Shown: one piece after another, positions 1 through 4,590 of the stretch
Numbering within the stretch: position 1 is the stretch's first letter
How the letters are laid out: every line of letters starts with the position of its first letter
Translations under genes and position numbers: made by a program
Assembly (NCBI GenBank): GCA_030043215.1
Contig: JASHYG010000128.1
Location: 1 to 8,798, forward strand
Direction: 5' to 3'
Length of the DNA: 8,798 nt
DNA from: Gammaproteobacteria bacterium
GTDB lineage: Bacteria > Pseudomonadota > Gammaproteobacteria > Steroidobacterales > Steroidobacteraceae
Notes under the pieces: model-generated
What the model saw: the letters and a program-made list of their open reading frames with translations, nothing else
What the model was told of the DNA's origin: nothing
Databases searched by the model: none

Positions 1-479
1 CCTGGCGCATACGCGCTGCGCGCCGACCCGTAGTAGCGCGGCGACGGACTAGCGTAGGAGACCCCCGATCGGTAGTAGGCTCGAGGCGAGTAGTACACCC
101 GCGGCTGTGCGTAGTACACCGGCGGCCGAGCGTAATACACCGGTGGACCTCGATAGTACACCGGTGGATTTGCGTAGGAGTACGGTGGAGAGGAAACGGG
201 CTCGCCAGCACCATAGACGGGCGCCGCCGAATACGCCGGCGCGTATGCCGAAGGCGAATAAGCCGGGTAGGGGTAGGATTGCTCGGCAGCCCAGGCGACC
301 GAAGCCGCTGCGAGCGGCCGTGTGGCAACCCTCGCCGCGTCCACGACGGCGTGCCGGGTCGCGAGCAGGTGCCCGAGCACCAGGAAGAGCGGGACCGCCG
401 CGTTGGCGGGCGTTATCGAAGCACACAGAAGCGCGGCCGCCGCCGCCGAACCCAGAACCCACTGCCTCAACCTGGACAT
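1..479 (-). CDS. Exported Pro/Tyr-rich repeat protein (3' end outside window)
   Basis: An open frame of 159 codons starts at ATG 479-477 and runs off the left edge without a stop. A good ribosome site (AAGGAG) lies about six bases upstream of the ATG. The N-terminus is a typical Sec signal: MSRLRQ, then a hydrophobic Ala/Leu core, then a likely signal peptidase I site around ANA-AV (residues 25-29). The Cys at residue 19 is not in a lipobox. A second apolar stretch (residues 28-62) is followed by a Tyr/Pro/Ser/Ala-rich region. Residues 104-131 hold four tandem seven-residue units of the form xPPVYYx. No catalytic motif is visible and I recognise no family. Low-complexity Pro/Tyr tails of this sort occur in many proteobacterial envelope proteins, so a surface or periplasmic location is the only inference. 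The palindrome at 540-573 lies in its 5' region. Confidence 0.75.
   Translation of the reverse strand, partial: MSRLRQWVLGSAAAAALLCASITPANAAVPLFLVLGHLLATRHAVVDAARVATRPLAAASVAWAAEQSYPYPAYSPSAYAPAYSAAPVYGAGEPVSSPPYSYANPPVYYRGPPVYYARPPVYYAQPRVYYSPRAYYRSGVSYASPSPRYYGSARSAYAP
90..173 (-). repeat. Four 21-bp tandem repeats encoding PPVYY heptads
   Basis: Four consecutive 21-bp units start at 90, 111, 132 and 153. On the plus strand each begins gtagtacaccggygg or a near variant. Read on the minus strand they give seven-residue units with the core PPVYY (the last unit has PRVYY). The units stay in frame and diverge mostly at the two linker codons, which is how a coding tandem repeat expands and drifts. 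Further Tyr-Tyr pairs on the downstream side (lower coordinates) look like older, degraded copies. Confidence 0.85.
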
Positions 480-539
480 AGGTGACTCCTTCCGTTCGTC
501 CGCCATGCGGAACGGGTCGGCAAACGGTACTCGCCTTCG

Positions 540-573
540 CGCTGAAACGCAACGGTACCGTTGCGTTTCAGCG
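540..573. repeat. 34-bp perfect palindrome between the quinoprotein and repeat-protein genes
   Basis: The two 17-base arms, CGCTGAAACGCAACGGT and its exact complement, abut with no spacer, centred between 556 and 557. The palindrome lies 39 bp past the stop of the quinoprotein gene and 60 bp before the start of the Pro/Tyr-rich gene. As RNA it would fold into a very stable hairpin, but no T-run follows on either strand, so a standard intrinsic terminator is not supported. It could be a factor-assisted terminator or mRNA-stabilising hairpin for the upstream gene, or a two-fold protein-binding site controlling the downstream gene. A poor promoter-like pair (TTGCGT, 17 bp, TACCGT on the minus strand) overlaps its edge. 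Confidence 0.85.
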
Positions 574-612
574 GAGGCTGCGGCTCGGCGACTCGCCGGC
601 GCGGAGGCCGCC

Positions 613-2232
613 TCAGCGCAGCTCGTACACGAGGATGCGGCTGTTGCCGAGCGATCCGGGCGACTCGAACGATTTCATGCCGGAGGCGATGCCGAGGAGC
701 TCGTGACCGCCCGCGCGGTACACGACGATTCCGCCGCCGATCGCTTGGCCGGTGTTCGTCTGCCACAGGACGAGCCCGTTTCGCTGATCGAGTGCGAAGA
801 CATCCCCGTCGACATCGGCCGTGAATACGAGGTCGCCGCCCGTCGGCGTGACGCCCGCGACGATCTGATGGGGTGCCTTGAACTTCCAGCGCACGCGGCC
901 GTTCTCCGCATCGAACGCGGTGAGCCAGCCGCGAGCCATGGCCGGCGGATCGACCATCTCCGCCATCGAGCCGGTGGTGCCGAACCAGACCTGGCCGGTC
1001 GCCGGCACCGCGAGCTCGCGCACGAGCTGGACGCGGGCACAGAGATCGACCGCACCGACGAAGAGCGAGTCCGTCAGCGGGCTGAAGGCAGCGCCGTTCC
1101 ATTCGGCGCCTCCGCCCATGCCAGGGCAGAAATGAACGGGGTGCTCGCGCGAGAGCGGCACGTCGGCGTTCTCGCGAGTGGTCGTCGGGGTTTGCGAGAG
1201 GAGCGGAATGACCGGCGCCCGATCGCCCGACGTGGCCGCCGACCGGCCGACTCTCGAGCGGTCGAGGATCGAGAGGAGACCGTCCTTGTTCGCGGAGGCG
1301 ATGATCCTGCGCCCGGCGCGCGTGGTTGCGAGCGTCGGCGCGCTGTCCACGTCCCAGTCGTGGGTGTCGTGCTTGACGAGCTGGTTGTAGGCGAGGAGCC
1401 GTCCGGTTGCAGCGTCGATCGCGATCACCGAGTCCGCGTAGAGGTCCTCTCCGGTGCGGTCGAGCGTGTCGAAGTCCGGCGCCGGGTTACCGGCTGGAAC
1501 ATAGAGGATGCCCTTCGCCTCATCGAGCGTGAAGGAGGTCCAGAACCCACCCCCCGAGATGGGCAGTCGGGGGTTGGTCCACGTGTGGCGCGCGTGCCCA
1601 TGCGCCGGCACCACGTCGAAGCGCCAGATGACGTGCCCGTCGCGGGCGTCGAGTGCGTAGACGTGCCCGGTGACGCCGACCGTATCTCCCCCGGCGTTGC
1701 CCACATACACCCGGCCGTTTGCGGCGATCGGTGCCATCGGAATGGAGATGCCGGCCCCCTCCACCTCGAGCACGCGATCCCAGAGCACGCGGCCATCCGC
1801 CGCGTCGAGGGCGATCACATGCGCGTCGGCAGTCCCCCGGAAAAGCCGGCCATCGAGGTAGGCGAAGCCCCGATTGACCGCGAGGCCGGGCGGGCCGGCG
1901 CTCGAGTCGTGGCGGCTCCACTTCTCGGTGCAGCGCGATGCATCGGTCGCGTACGACCCCTTGAAGGTCGTGAAGTACATCGTCCCGTCGACGACGAGCG
2001 GCCCAGTCTGAAACGAGGCCGCCTCCGGAAGCGTGTACGCGCAGCGCAACGTGAGCCGCCCGACATTCGCGGTGGTGATCTCCGCGAGCGGCGAGTACCG
2101 ATCACCCGCGAGCGTCCGGTTGTACGCGGGCCAGTCCGCCGATTGCGGCGCGGGCGGCGCGGCGCTCACGGCCTCGGCGCACGCGGCGAGCGCCGCCAGC
2201 GCGACGAATAGATGGCGATGGTGCTTCGACAT
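613..2232 (-). CDS. PQQ-type beta-propeller dehydrogenase (quinoprotein alcohol dehydrogenase-like), exported
   Basis: This 539-residue protein is built of repeated propeller blades with tryptophan-docking-like segments such as VYALDARDGHVIWRF (191-205), LTAFDAENGRVRWKF (437-451) and VFALDQRNGLVLW (478-490). The N-terminus WPAYNRTLAGDRYSPL (34-49) is typical of PQQ alcohol dehydrogenases, which oxidise alcohols or aldehydes in the periplasm. Likely cofactor and metal positions are Asn249 in GNPAPDFD, the DWDVD motif at 292-296 and Lys316 in NKDG. The vicinal Cys pair that many family members carry before VVNRG is absent (GLAVNRG, 116-122), and the usual GAE metal Glu is GGD (181-183). There is no CxxCH, so no fused cytochrome domain. 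Residues 15-18 (LAAC) form a lipobox; cleavage at AVSA-AP is the alternative, making it a lipoprotein or a periplasmic protein. A GGGGAG site precedes the ATG. The substrate is unknown. The start lies 33 bp after the PIN toxin gene. Confidence 0.85.
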   Translation of the reverse strand: MSKHHRHLFVALAALAACAEAVSAAPPAPQSADWPAYNRTLAGDRYSPLAEITTANVGRLTLRCAYTLPEAASFQTGPLVVDGTMYFTTFKGSYATDASRCTEKWSRHDSSAGPPGLAVNRGFAYLDGRLFRGTADAHVIALDAADGRVLWDRVLEVEGAGISIPMAPIAANGRVYVGNAGGDTVGVTGHVYALDARDGHVIWRFDVVPAHGHARHTWTNPRLPISGGGFWTSFTLDEAKGILYVPAGNPAPDFDTLDRTGEDLYADSVIAIDAATGRLLAYNQLVKHDTHDWDVDSAPTLATTRAGRRIIASANKDGLLSILDRSRVGRSAATSGDRAPVIPLLSQTPTTTRENADVPLSREHPVHFCPGMGGGAEWNGAAFSPLTDSLFVGAVDLCARVQLVRELAVPATGQVWFGTTGSMAEMVDPPAMARGWLTAFDAENGRVRWKFKAPHQIVAGVTPTGGDLVFTADVDGDVFALDQRNGLVLWQTNTGQAIGGGIVVYRAGGHELLGIASGMKSFESPGSLGNSRILVYELR

Positions 2233-2265
2233 GCTTCGATCTCCCCTTCCGCTCGGAGCGCGGCG

Positions 2266-2667
2266 CTACGGCTTCCAGATCTTCACCAGGCGCGACCGCC
2301 GGATCGCAACATCGTGCGTCGCTAGCGGCAAATCGTACGCCCGGGCGGTGGCCACGACCATACGGTCGGCGGGATCGCCGTGGAACGTCGCCGAAAGTCC
2401 ATCGACGGCGATCACCGCCTCCGAGTCGAGAGGTAGTACCGTCAACATGTCGGGAGCGGTTGCGCGTCCCAGCCAACCCGGAAACGGTAGCGGCAGCTCG
2501 ATGCGCCCCTTCGCATGGAGCATCTGAGCTTCCCATTGGCATATTGCAGGCAGGCAGATGCCCCGCTCCGTCGCTATCTCGTCGAGGGCCTCACGCTCCC
2601 GACGAGGGAGAGGGGATTCGGGCAGCAGCCACCAGATCCAGACGTGAGTATCGAGAAGAACTCTCAA
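2266..2667 (-). CDS. PIN-domain ribonuclease toxin of a Phd/PIN toxin-antitoxin pair
   Basis: This is a 133-residue PIN-fold protein of the PilT/Sll0205-like type, predicted to be an Mg-dependent RNase toxin. Acidic residues at the expected places are Asp6 (LLDTHVWIWWL), Glu46 (CQWEAQML), Asp98 and Asp101 (GDPADRMVVATA) and Asp119 (THDVAI). A frame 10 codons longer exists, from an ATG at 2697, but I chose the TTG at 2667-2665. It places LRVLLDTHVW at the true N-terminus, as in the family, and it overlaps the antitoxin stop codon as TTGA, an arrangement typical of translational coupling. A GAGG lies seven bases upstream of the TTG. Its partner is the Phd-like antitoxin just upstream. Its RNA target cannot be read from the sequence. 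Confidence 0.85.
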   Translation of the reverse strand: MRVLLDTHVWIWWLLPESPLPRREREALDEIATERGICLPAICQWEAQMLHAKGRIELPLPFPGWLGRATAPDMLTVLPLDSEAVIAVDGLSATFHGDPADRMVVATARAYDLPLATHDVAIRRSRLVKIWKP

Positions 2668-2903
2668 CGCAGAGCCTCGAAGTCCTCCTCGCGCCAAACG
2701 GACTCGTTAGCCTCGATGCGCGCGCGGCCACCGAGCGCCCGCAGCCGCTCCCAGGGCTTGTCTCCGTCCAACGGGTCGCTAGCGCCTTGTAGGCGCGCCA
2801 CGATTCGGCCGTGCCGGCGAATGACGACCGATTCCCGGCTCTTCTCGACCTTGCGGATCAGGTCGAGGCAGCGGGCCTTGAACTGCGTCACTGAAATGTC
2901 CAT
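2664..2903 (-). CDS. Phd/YefM-family antitoxin
   Basis: This 79-residue antitoxin has the N-terminal DNA-binding Phd fold: MDISVTQFKARCLDLIRKVEK, then SVVIRRHGRIVARL (residues 25-38), the usual Phd/YefM pattern ending in 'hG+.VA.L'. The acidic and aromatic C-terminal part (residues 42-79, with PWERLRAL and VWREEDFEAL) would wrap the PIN toxin. I chose ATG 2903-2901 because family members begin M-[DE]-I-S, and because the -10 box TATGAT ends only six bases before it, which predicts a leaderless transcript. In-frame starts at 2924 and 2999 would lie in or before that promoter. Its stop overlaps the toxin start by two bases (TTGA). It is likely to repress its own promoter through the palindrome between the -35 and -10 boxes. 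Confidence 0.85.
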   Translation of the reverse strand: MDISVTQFKARCLDLIRKVEKSRESVVIRRHGRIVARLQGASDPLDGDKPWERLRALGGRARIEANESVWREEDFEALR

Positions 2904-2926
2904 TTGTGCATCATAAATGGCCATTT
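2894..2926. promoter_or_regulatory. Twin operator-like palindromes at the phd start
   Basis: AAATGGCCATTT at 2915-2926 is a perfect 12-bp palindrome. AAATGTCCATTT at 2894-2905 is nearly the same site (10 of 12 positions symmetric) and covers the antitoxin start codon. Their centres are 21 bp apart, two helical turns, so two antitoxin dimers could bind the same DNA face. The first box fills the promoter spacer and touches the -10 element. Autorepression by Phd-family antitoxins through paired palindromes is established; that these particular boxes do it is inference. Confidence 0.6.
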
Positions 2927-2938
2927 TGATGAAAGCAA
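2910..2938 (-). promoter_or_regulatory. Promoter of the Phd/PIN module, predicted leaderless start
   Basis: Read on the minus strand: TTGCTT at 2938-2933 (3 of 6 to the -35 consensus), a 17-bp spacer, and TATGAT at 2915-2910 (5 of 6 to the -10 consensus). The antitoxin ATG follows after only six bases, so transcription should start at or next to the A of the ATG, leaving no room for a Shine-Dalgarno sequence. No such sequence is visible. Confidence 0.6.
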
Positions 2939-2957
2939 CCGCGGGTCGGTCCTCGGG

Positions 2958-2976
2958 GCCTGCCCCGTCGGCAGGC
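2958..2976 (-). terminator. GC-rich hairpin after the decarboxylase gene
   Basis: The arms GCCTGCC and GGCAGGC form a seven-base-pair stem with a five-base loop, 50 bp past the decarboxylase stop and 20 bp before the phd -35 box. No T-run follows, so it is at best a weak or factor-assisted terminator separating the two transcription units. Confidence 0.35.
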
Positions 2977-3026
2977 GCGAGCAGGCGCACAGTGCGCACA
3001 TTCCCCGCCGCCTCACAGCAGGCCTA

Positions 3027-3863
3027 TCACAGCGATAGCAATCGCCCGTATCCGGGCGCGCGGCCGCTCAAGCCCAGGAGACGCACGCCGGCCCGCAGCG
3101 CGTGCGGAAGGCTCGATACCACCGGGATCCCGCACCGGCGCTCGAGCGGCTCGAGCAAGTCGAGAGTGCGCAAGCCGCCGCACGAGATGAGCATGGCATC
3201 GGCGCCGTGTGCGGATTCAAACACCTCGACACTGAATCTCAGCAAGCCATCGCGCGTCACGTGGCGGATGTCGGCGACCTTCTCGACGCCGAGACCACGG
3301 AGCGCTAGCACCTCGAAGCCTTCCTCGTGCAGGAATGCCTGCAAGCGGCGATTGACCTCCTCGTCGTAAGCGGTGGCGACGGCCAGCCGCCTACCGCCAA
3401 CGCTCCGCAGTCCCTCGATCACCGCGGTGCTCATCGTCACCGCCGGACAGCCGCTGGCCGTGATCATGCGCTGCGTGAGCTCGCGATTGAAGGCCGCGCC
3501 CTTATAGAAGCTGAGCGAGGTGCCCATCAGCACGATGGCCTGCGCACCGTGCAAACTCAATGCTCGGGCCGTCGGTGCGATCCGATCGAGTACCCGGTCG
3601 TAGCCCTCGGGGGTCATCGTCGCAAGTCCGACGCTGGCTGCCTGGAACCGGATGCCCGTGGGATAAAGGGTGGCCGCCTCGGGCGGCACCGACGAATCGA
3701 CCGGCGACACCAGGCCGAGCGTCGGCACGCGCGTTGCGCCGGCGGCGGATGCGCCGACTGCGGTTGTGCCGACGGCGGTGGCCGCTGCGCCCGCAATTCC
3801 GGCTTTCAGGAAGTTACGGCGAGAGGTCATGAGATCCTGCATGGCGTGCTTACGCGCTCGCAT
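3027..3863 (-). CDS. Tat-exported arylmalonate decarboxylase-like enzyme (Asp/Glu racemase superfamily)
   Basis: This 278-residue protein resembles arylmalonate decarboxylase (AMDase), which removes one carboxylate from alpha-aryl malonates without a cofactor. As I recall the Bordetella enzyme, its key residues align here with a constant offset of 40: Gly-Thr-Ser at 114-116 (GTSLSFYKGAAFN; Thr75/Ser76 of the oxyanion hole), Tyr166 (ATAYDEEVN; Tyr126) and the single catalytic Cys228 (ISCGGL; Cys188). The Gly at 114 sits where racemases and maleate isomerases carry their other Cys, which argues against those activities. The pocket Pro15 appears to be Val55. The N-terminus holds a Tat motif, SRRNFLK (14-20), and an Ala/Gly-rich core, so the folded enzyme should be exported, unusual for this family. 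The ATG at 3863 overlaps the vapC stop (TGATG). ATG 3830, with AGGA four bases upstream, is a serious alternative and also keeps the Tat signal. The natural substrate is unknown. Confidence 0.85.
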   Translation of the reverse strand: MRARKHAMQDLMTSRRNFLKAGIAGAAATAVGTTAVGASAAGATRVPTLGLVSPVDSSVPPEAATLYPTGIRFQAASVGLATMTPEGYDRVLDRIAPTARALSLHGAQAIVLMGTSLSFYKGAAFNRELTQRMITASGCPAVTMSTAVIEGLRSVGGRRLAVATAYDEEVNRRLQAFLHEEGFEVLALRGLGVEKVADIRHVTRDGLLRFSVEVFESAHGADAMLISCGGLRTLDLLEPLERRCGIPVVSSLPHALRAGVRLLGLSGRAPGYGRLLSL

Positions 3864-4267
3864 CAATCCCGAGGCACCAGCTTGAGCCTCGACTCCACCG
3901 TGGCCAGCTGCTCGAAGTCTCGATCATCGTGCAGCAGCGGCACGCCTTCCGCGATGGCTATGGCGGCGATGAGACAATCGTGCGGACTCCGCGGCGTGAT
4001 GGCTCGCCACCGGGCGCGCGCGTAAAGATCTGCTGCTGCAACGTGCAGCTCGATACCTCGATCGGCGCCGATGAGCGGAATCTCCGTGAAGTACTCGCGC
4101 AGCTTTGCGAAGGCGGCCGGGTTTGCGGCTCCTTGCAACACTTCTTGCGCGATGACCGGCGCCGCAGCCCCCTCGCCCAGCTCGAGGAGCTTGCGCAGCC
4201 GACCCACGGGAACGCTTACCCGGTTGCGCAGCAAATCGATCCAGACGGTGGAGTCAACCAGGATCAC
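3863..4267 (-). CDS. vapC: VapC-family PIN ribonuclease toxin
   Basis: This 134-residue protein is a typical VapC toxin, an Mg-dependent endoribonuclease that usually cleaves tRNA or rRNA. The PIN signature is complete: Asp5 in MILVDSTVWID, Glu42 in AQEVLQG, Asp97 in SPHDCLIAAIA, and Asp115/Asp117 in HDDRDFEQLA near the C-terminus. Length and motif spacing match functional VapC proteins, so I see no sign of decay. The start overlaps the end of vapB by 14 bp, the classic vapBC arrangement that keeps toxin translation tied to antitoxin translation. Its stop codon in turn overlaps the first ATG of the decarboxylase gene (TGATG), so three genes may form one operon. It is not closely related to the other PIN toxin in this window: start motif and spacing differ. 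Confidence 0.9.
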   Translation of the reverse strand: MILVDSTVWIDLLRNRVSVPVGRLRKLLELGEGAAAPVIAQEVLQGAANPAAFAKLREYFTEIPLIGADRGIELHVAAADLYARARWRAITPRSPHDCLIAAIAIAEGVPLLHDDRDFEQLATVESRLKLVPRD

Positions 4268-4469
4268 GAGTCATTTTTCGCCGGACGGCGCGAACGTCGT
4301 AATCCGGCGCAATCAGCGCATCGTCCACCAGCGCGAGGATATTCCGCTGCTTACCGCGCGCCACGTACTCTCGTAGCGCGAGATCCACCGCCTCACGCTT
4401 CGTTTGCACCTTCGACAATCGCATCGCCTCCTTGAGAAGACGATCGTCGAGGACGATGTTGGTACGCAT
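4254..4469 (-). CDS. vapB: VapB-family ribbon-helix-helix antitoxin
   Basis: This 71-residue antitoxin begins MRTNIVLDDRLLKEAMRLS and continues TKREAVDLALREYVARGKQ, the standard pattern of the VapB family in which the N-terminal strand and two helices form a ribbon-helix-helix DNA-binding dimer. The C-terminal half (from about residue 42, ILALVDDALI...) would neutralise VapC. The ATG at 4469 is preceded by GGAGG with seven bases of spacing, a near-ideal ribosome site. That site lies inside an inverted repeat abutting the start codon, a probable autoregulatory operator. It overlaps vapC by 14 bp. The malic enzyme gene ends 121 bp upstream. Confidence 0.9.
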   Translation of the reverse strand: MRTNIVLDDRLLKEAMRLSKVQTKREAVDLALREYVARGKQRNILALVDDALIAPDYDVRAVRRKMTRDPG

Positions 4470-4493
4470 CTATACACCTCCAGATGTGTATAG
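4470..4493. promoter_or_regulatory. vapBC operator-like inverted repeat enclosing the ribosome site
   Basis: CTATACAC (4470-4477) and GTGTATAG (4486-4493) are exact eight-base inverted repeats around an eight-base spacer. On the minus strand the GGAGG ribosome site (4481-4477) falls mainly in the spacer, and the second arm abuts the vapB ATG. The far arm overlaps the putative -10 box. VapB dimers bind such symmetric sites to repress their own operon. As RNA, pairing of the two arms could also hide the ribosome site. Confidence 0.65.
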
Positions 4494-4519
4494 TAGGACA
4501 AGCCAGGCGGCGGCCGCAA
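4490..4519 (-). promoter_or_regulatory. Possible vapBC promoter
   Basis: On the minus strand TTGCGG (4519-4514) is followed after 18 bp by TACTAT (4495-4490), a modest match to the sigma-70 boxes. It overlaps the inverted repeat at 4470-4493 and would give a short leader of roughly 14 bases carrying the GGAGG site. Confidence 0.4.
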
Positions 4520-4523
4520 GGCG

Positions 4524-4538
4524 GTGAGGCATCCTCAC
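4524..4538 (-). terminator. Small hairpin between malic enzyme and vapB
   Basis: GTGAGG and CCTCAC form a six-base-pair stem with a three-base loop, 53 bp after the malic enzyme stop. No T-run follows on the minus strand. This is the only candidate for ending the malic enzyme transcript before the vapBC promoter; weak. Confidence 0.25.
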
Positions 4539-4590
4539 TGGGTATCGATCGCGATCACCGAATCCACGCCGGGCTTGGCCGCAGCCGCAG

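Noticed and set aside
49..552. 167-residue minus-strand frame over the Pro/Tyr-rich gene
   Set aside because: The alternative frame, starting at 479 with AAGGAG and a signal peptide and encoding regular PPVYY heptads, explains the region better; the 167-residue frame is a shifted shadow.
322..2211. 629-residue open frame on the plus strand
   Set aside because: It is rich in Arg, Glu, His and Gly, with no recognisable domain, and lies exactly antisense to the quinoprotein gene, whose family motifs are clear. GC-rich coding DNA commonly yields such antisense frames.
292..2232. DVD motif in the quinoprotein as a sign of lanthanide dependence
   Set aside because: An Asp two residues after the catalytic Asp marks XoxF-type lanthanide enzymes, but WDxD-like motifs also occur in Mg/Ca glucose dehydrogenases, so the motif alone does not decide the metal.
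3027..3863. Aspartate/glutamate racemase or maleate isomerase activity
   Set aside because: Both need a second active-site Cys, where this protein has Gly114; the AMDase pattern with one Cys fits better.
3327..4025. 232-residue plus-strand frame
   Set aside because: Antisense to the decarboxylase and vapC; composition is Arg/His/Gly-rich with no domain or ribosome site.
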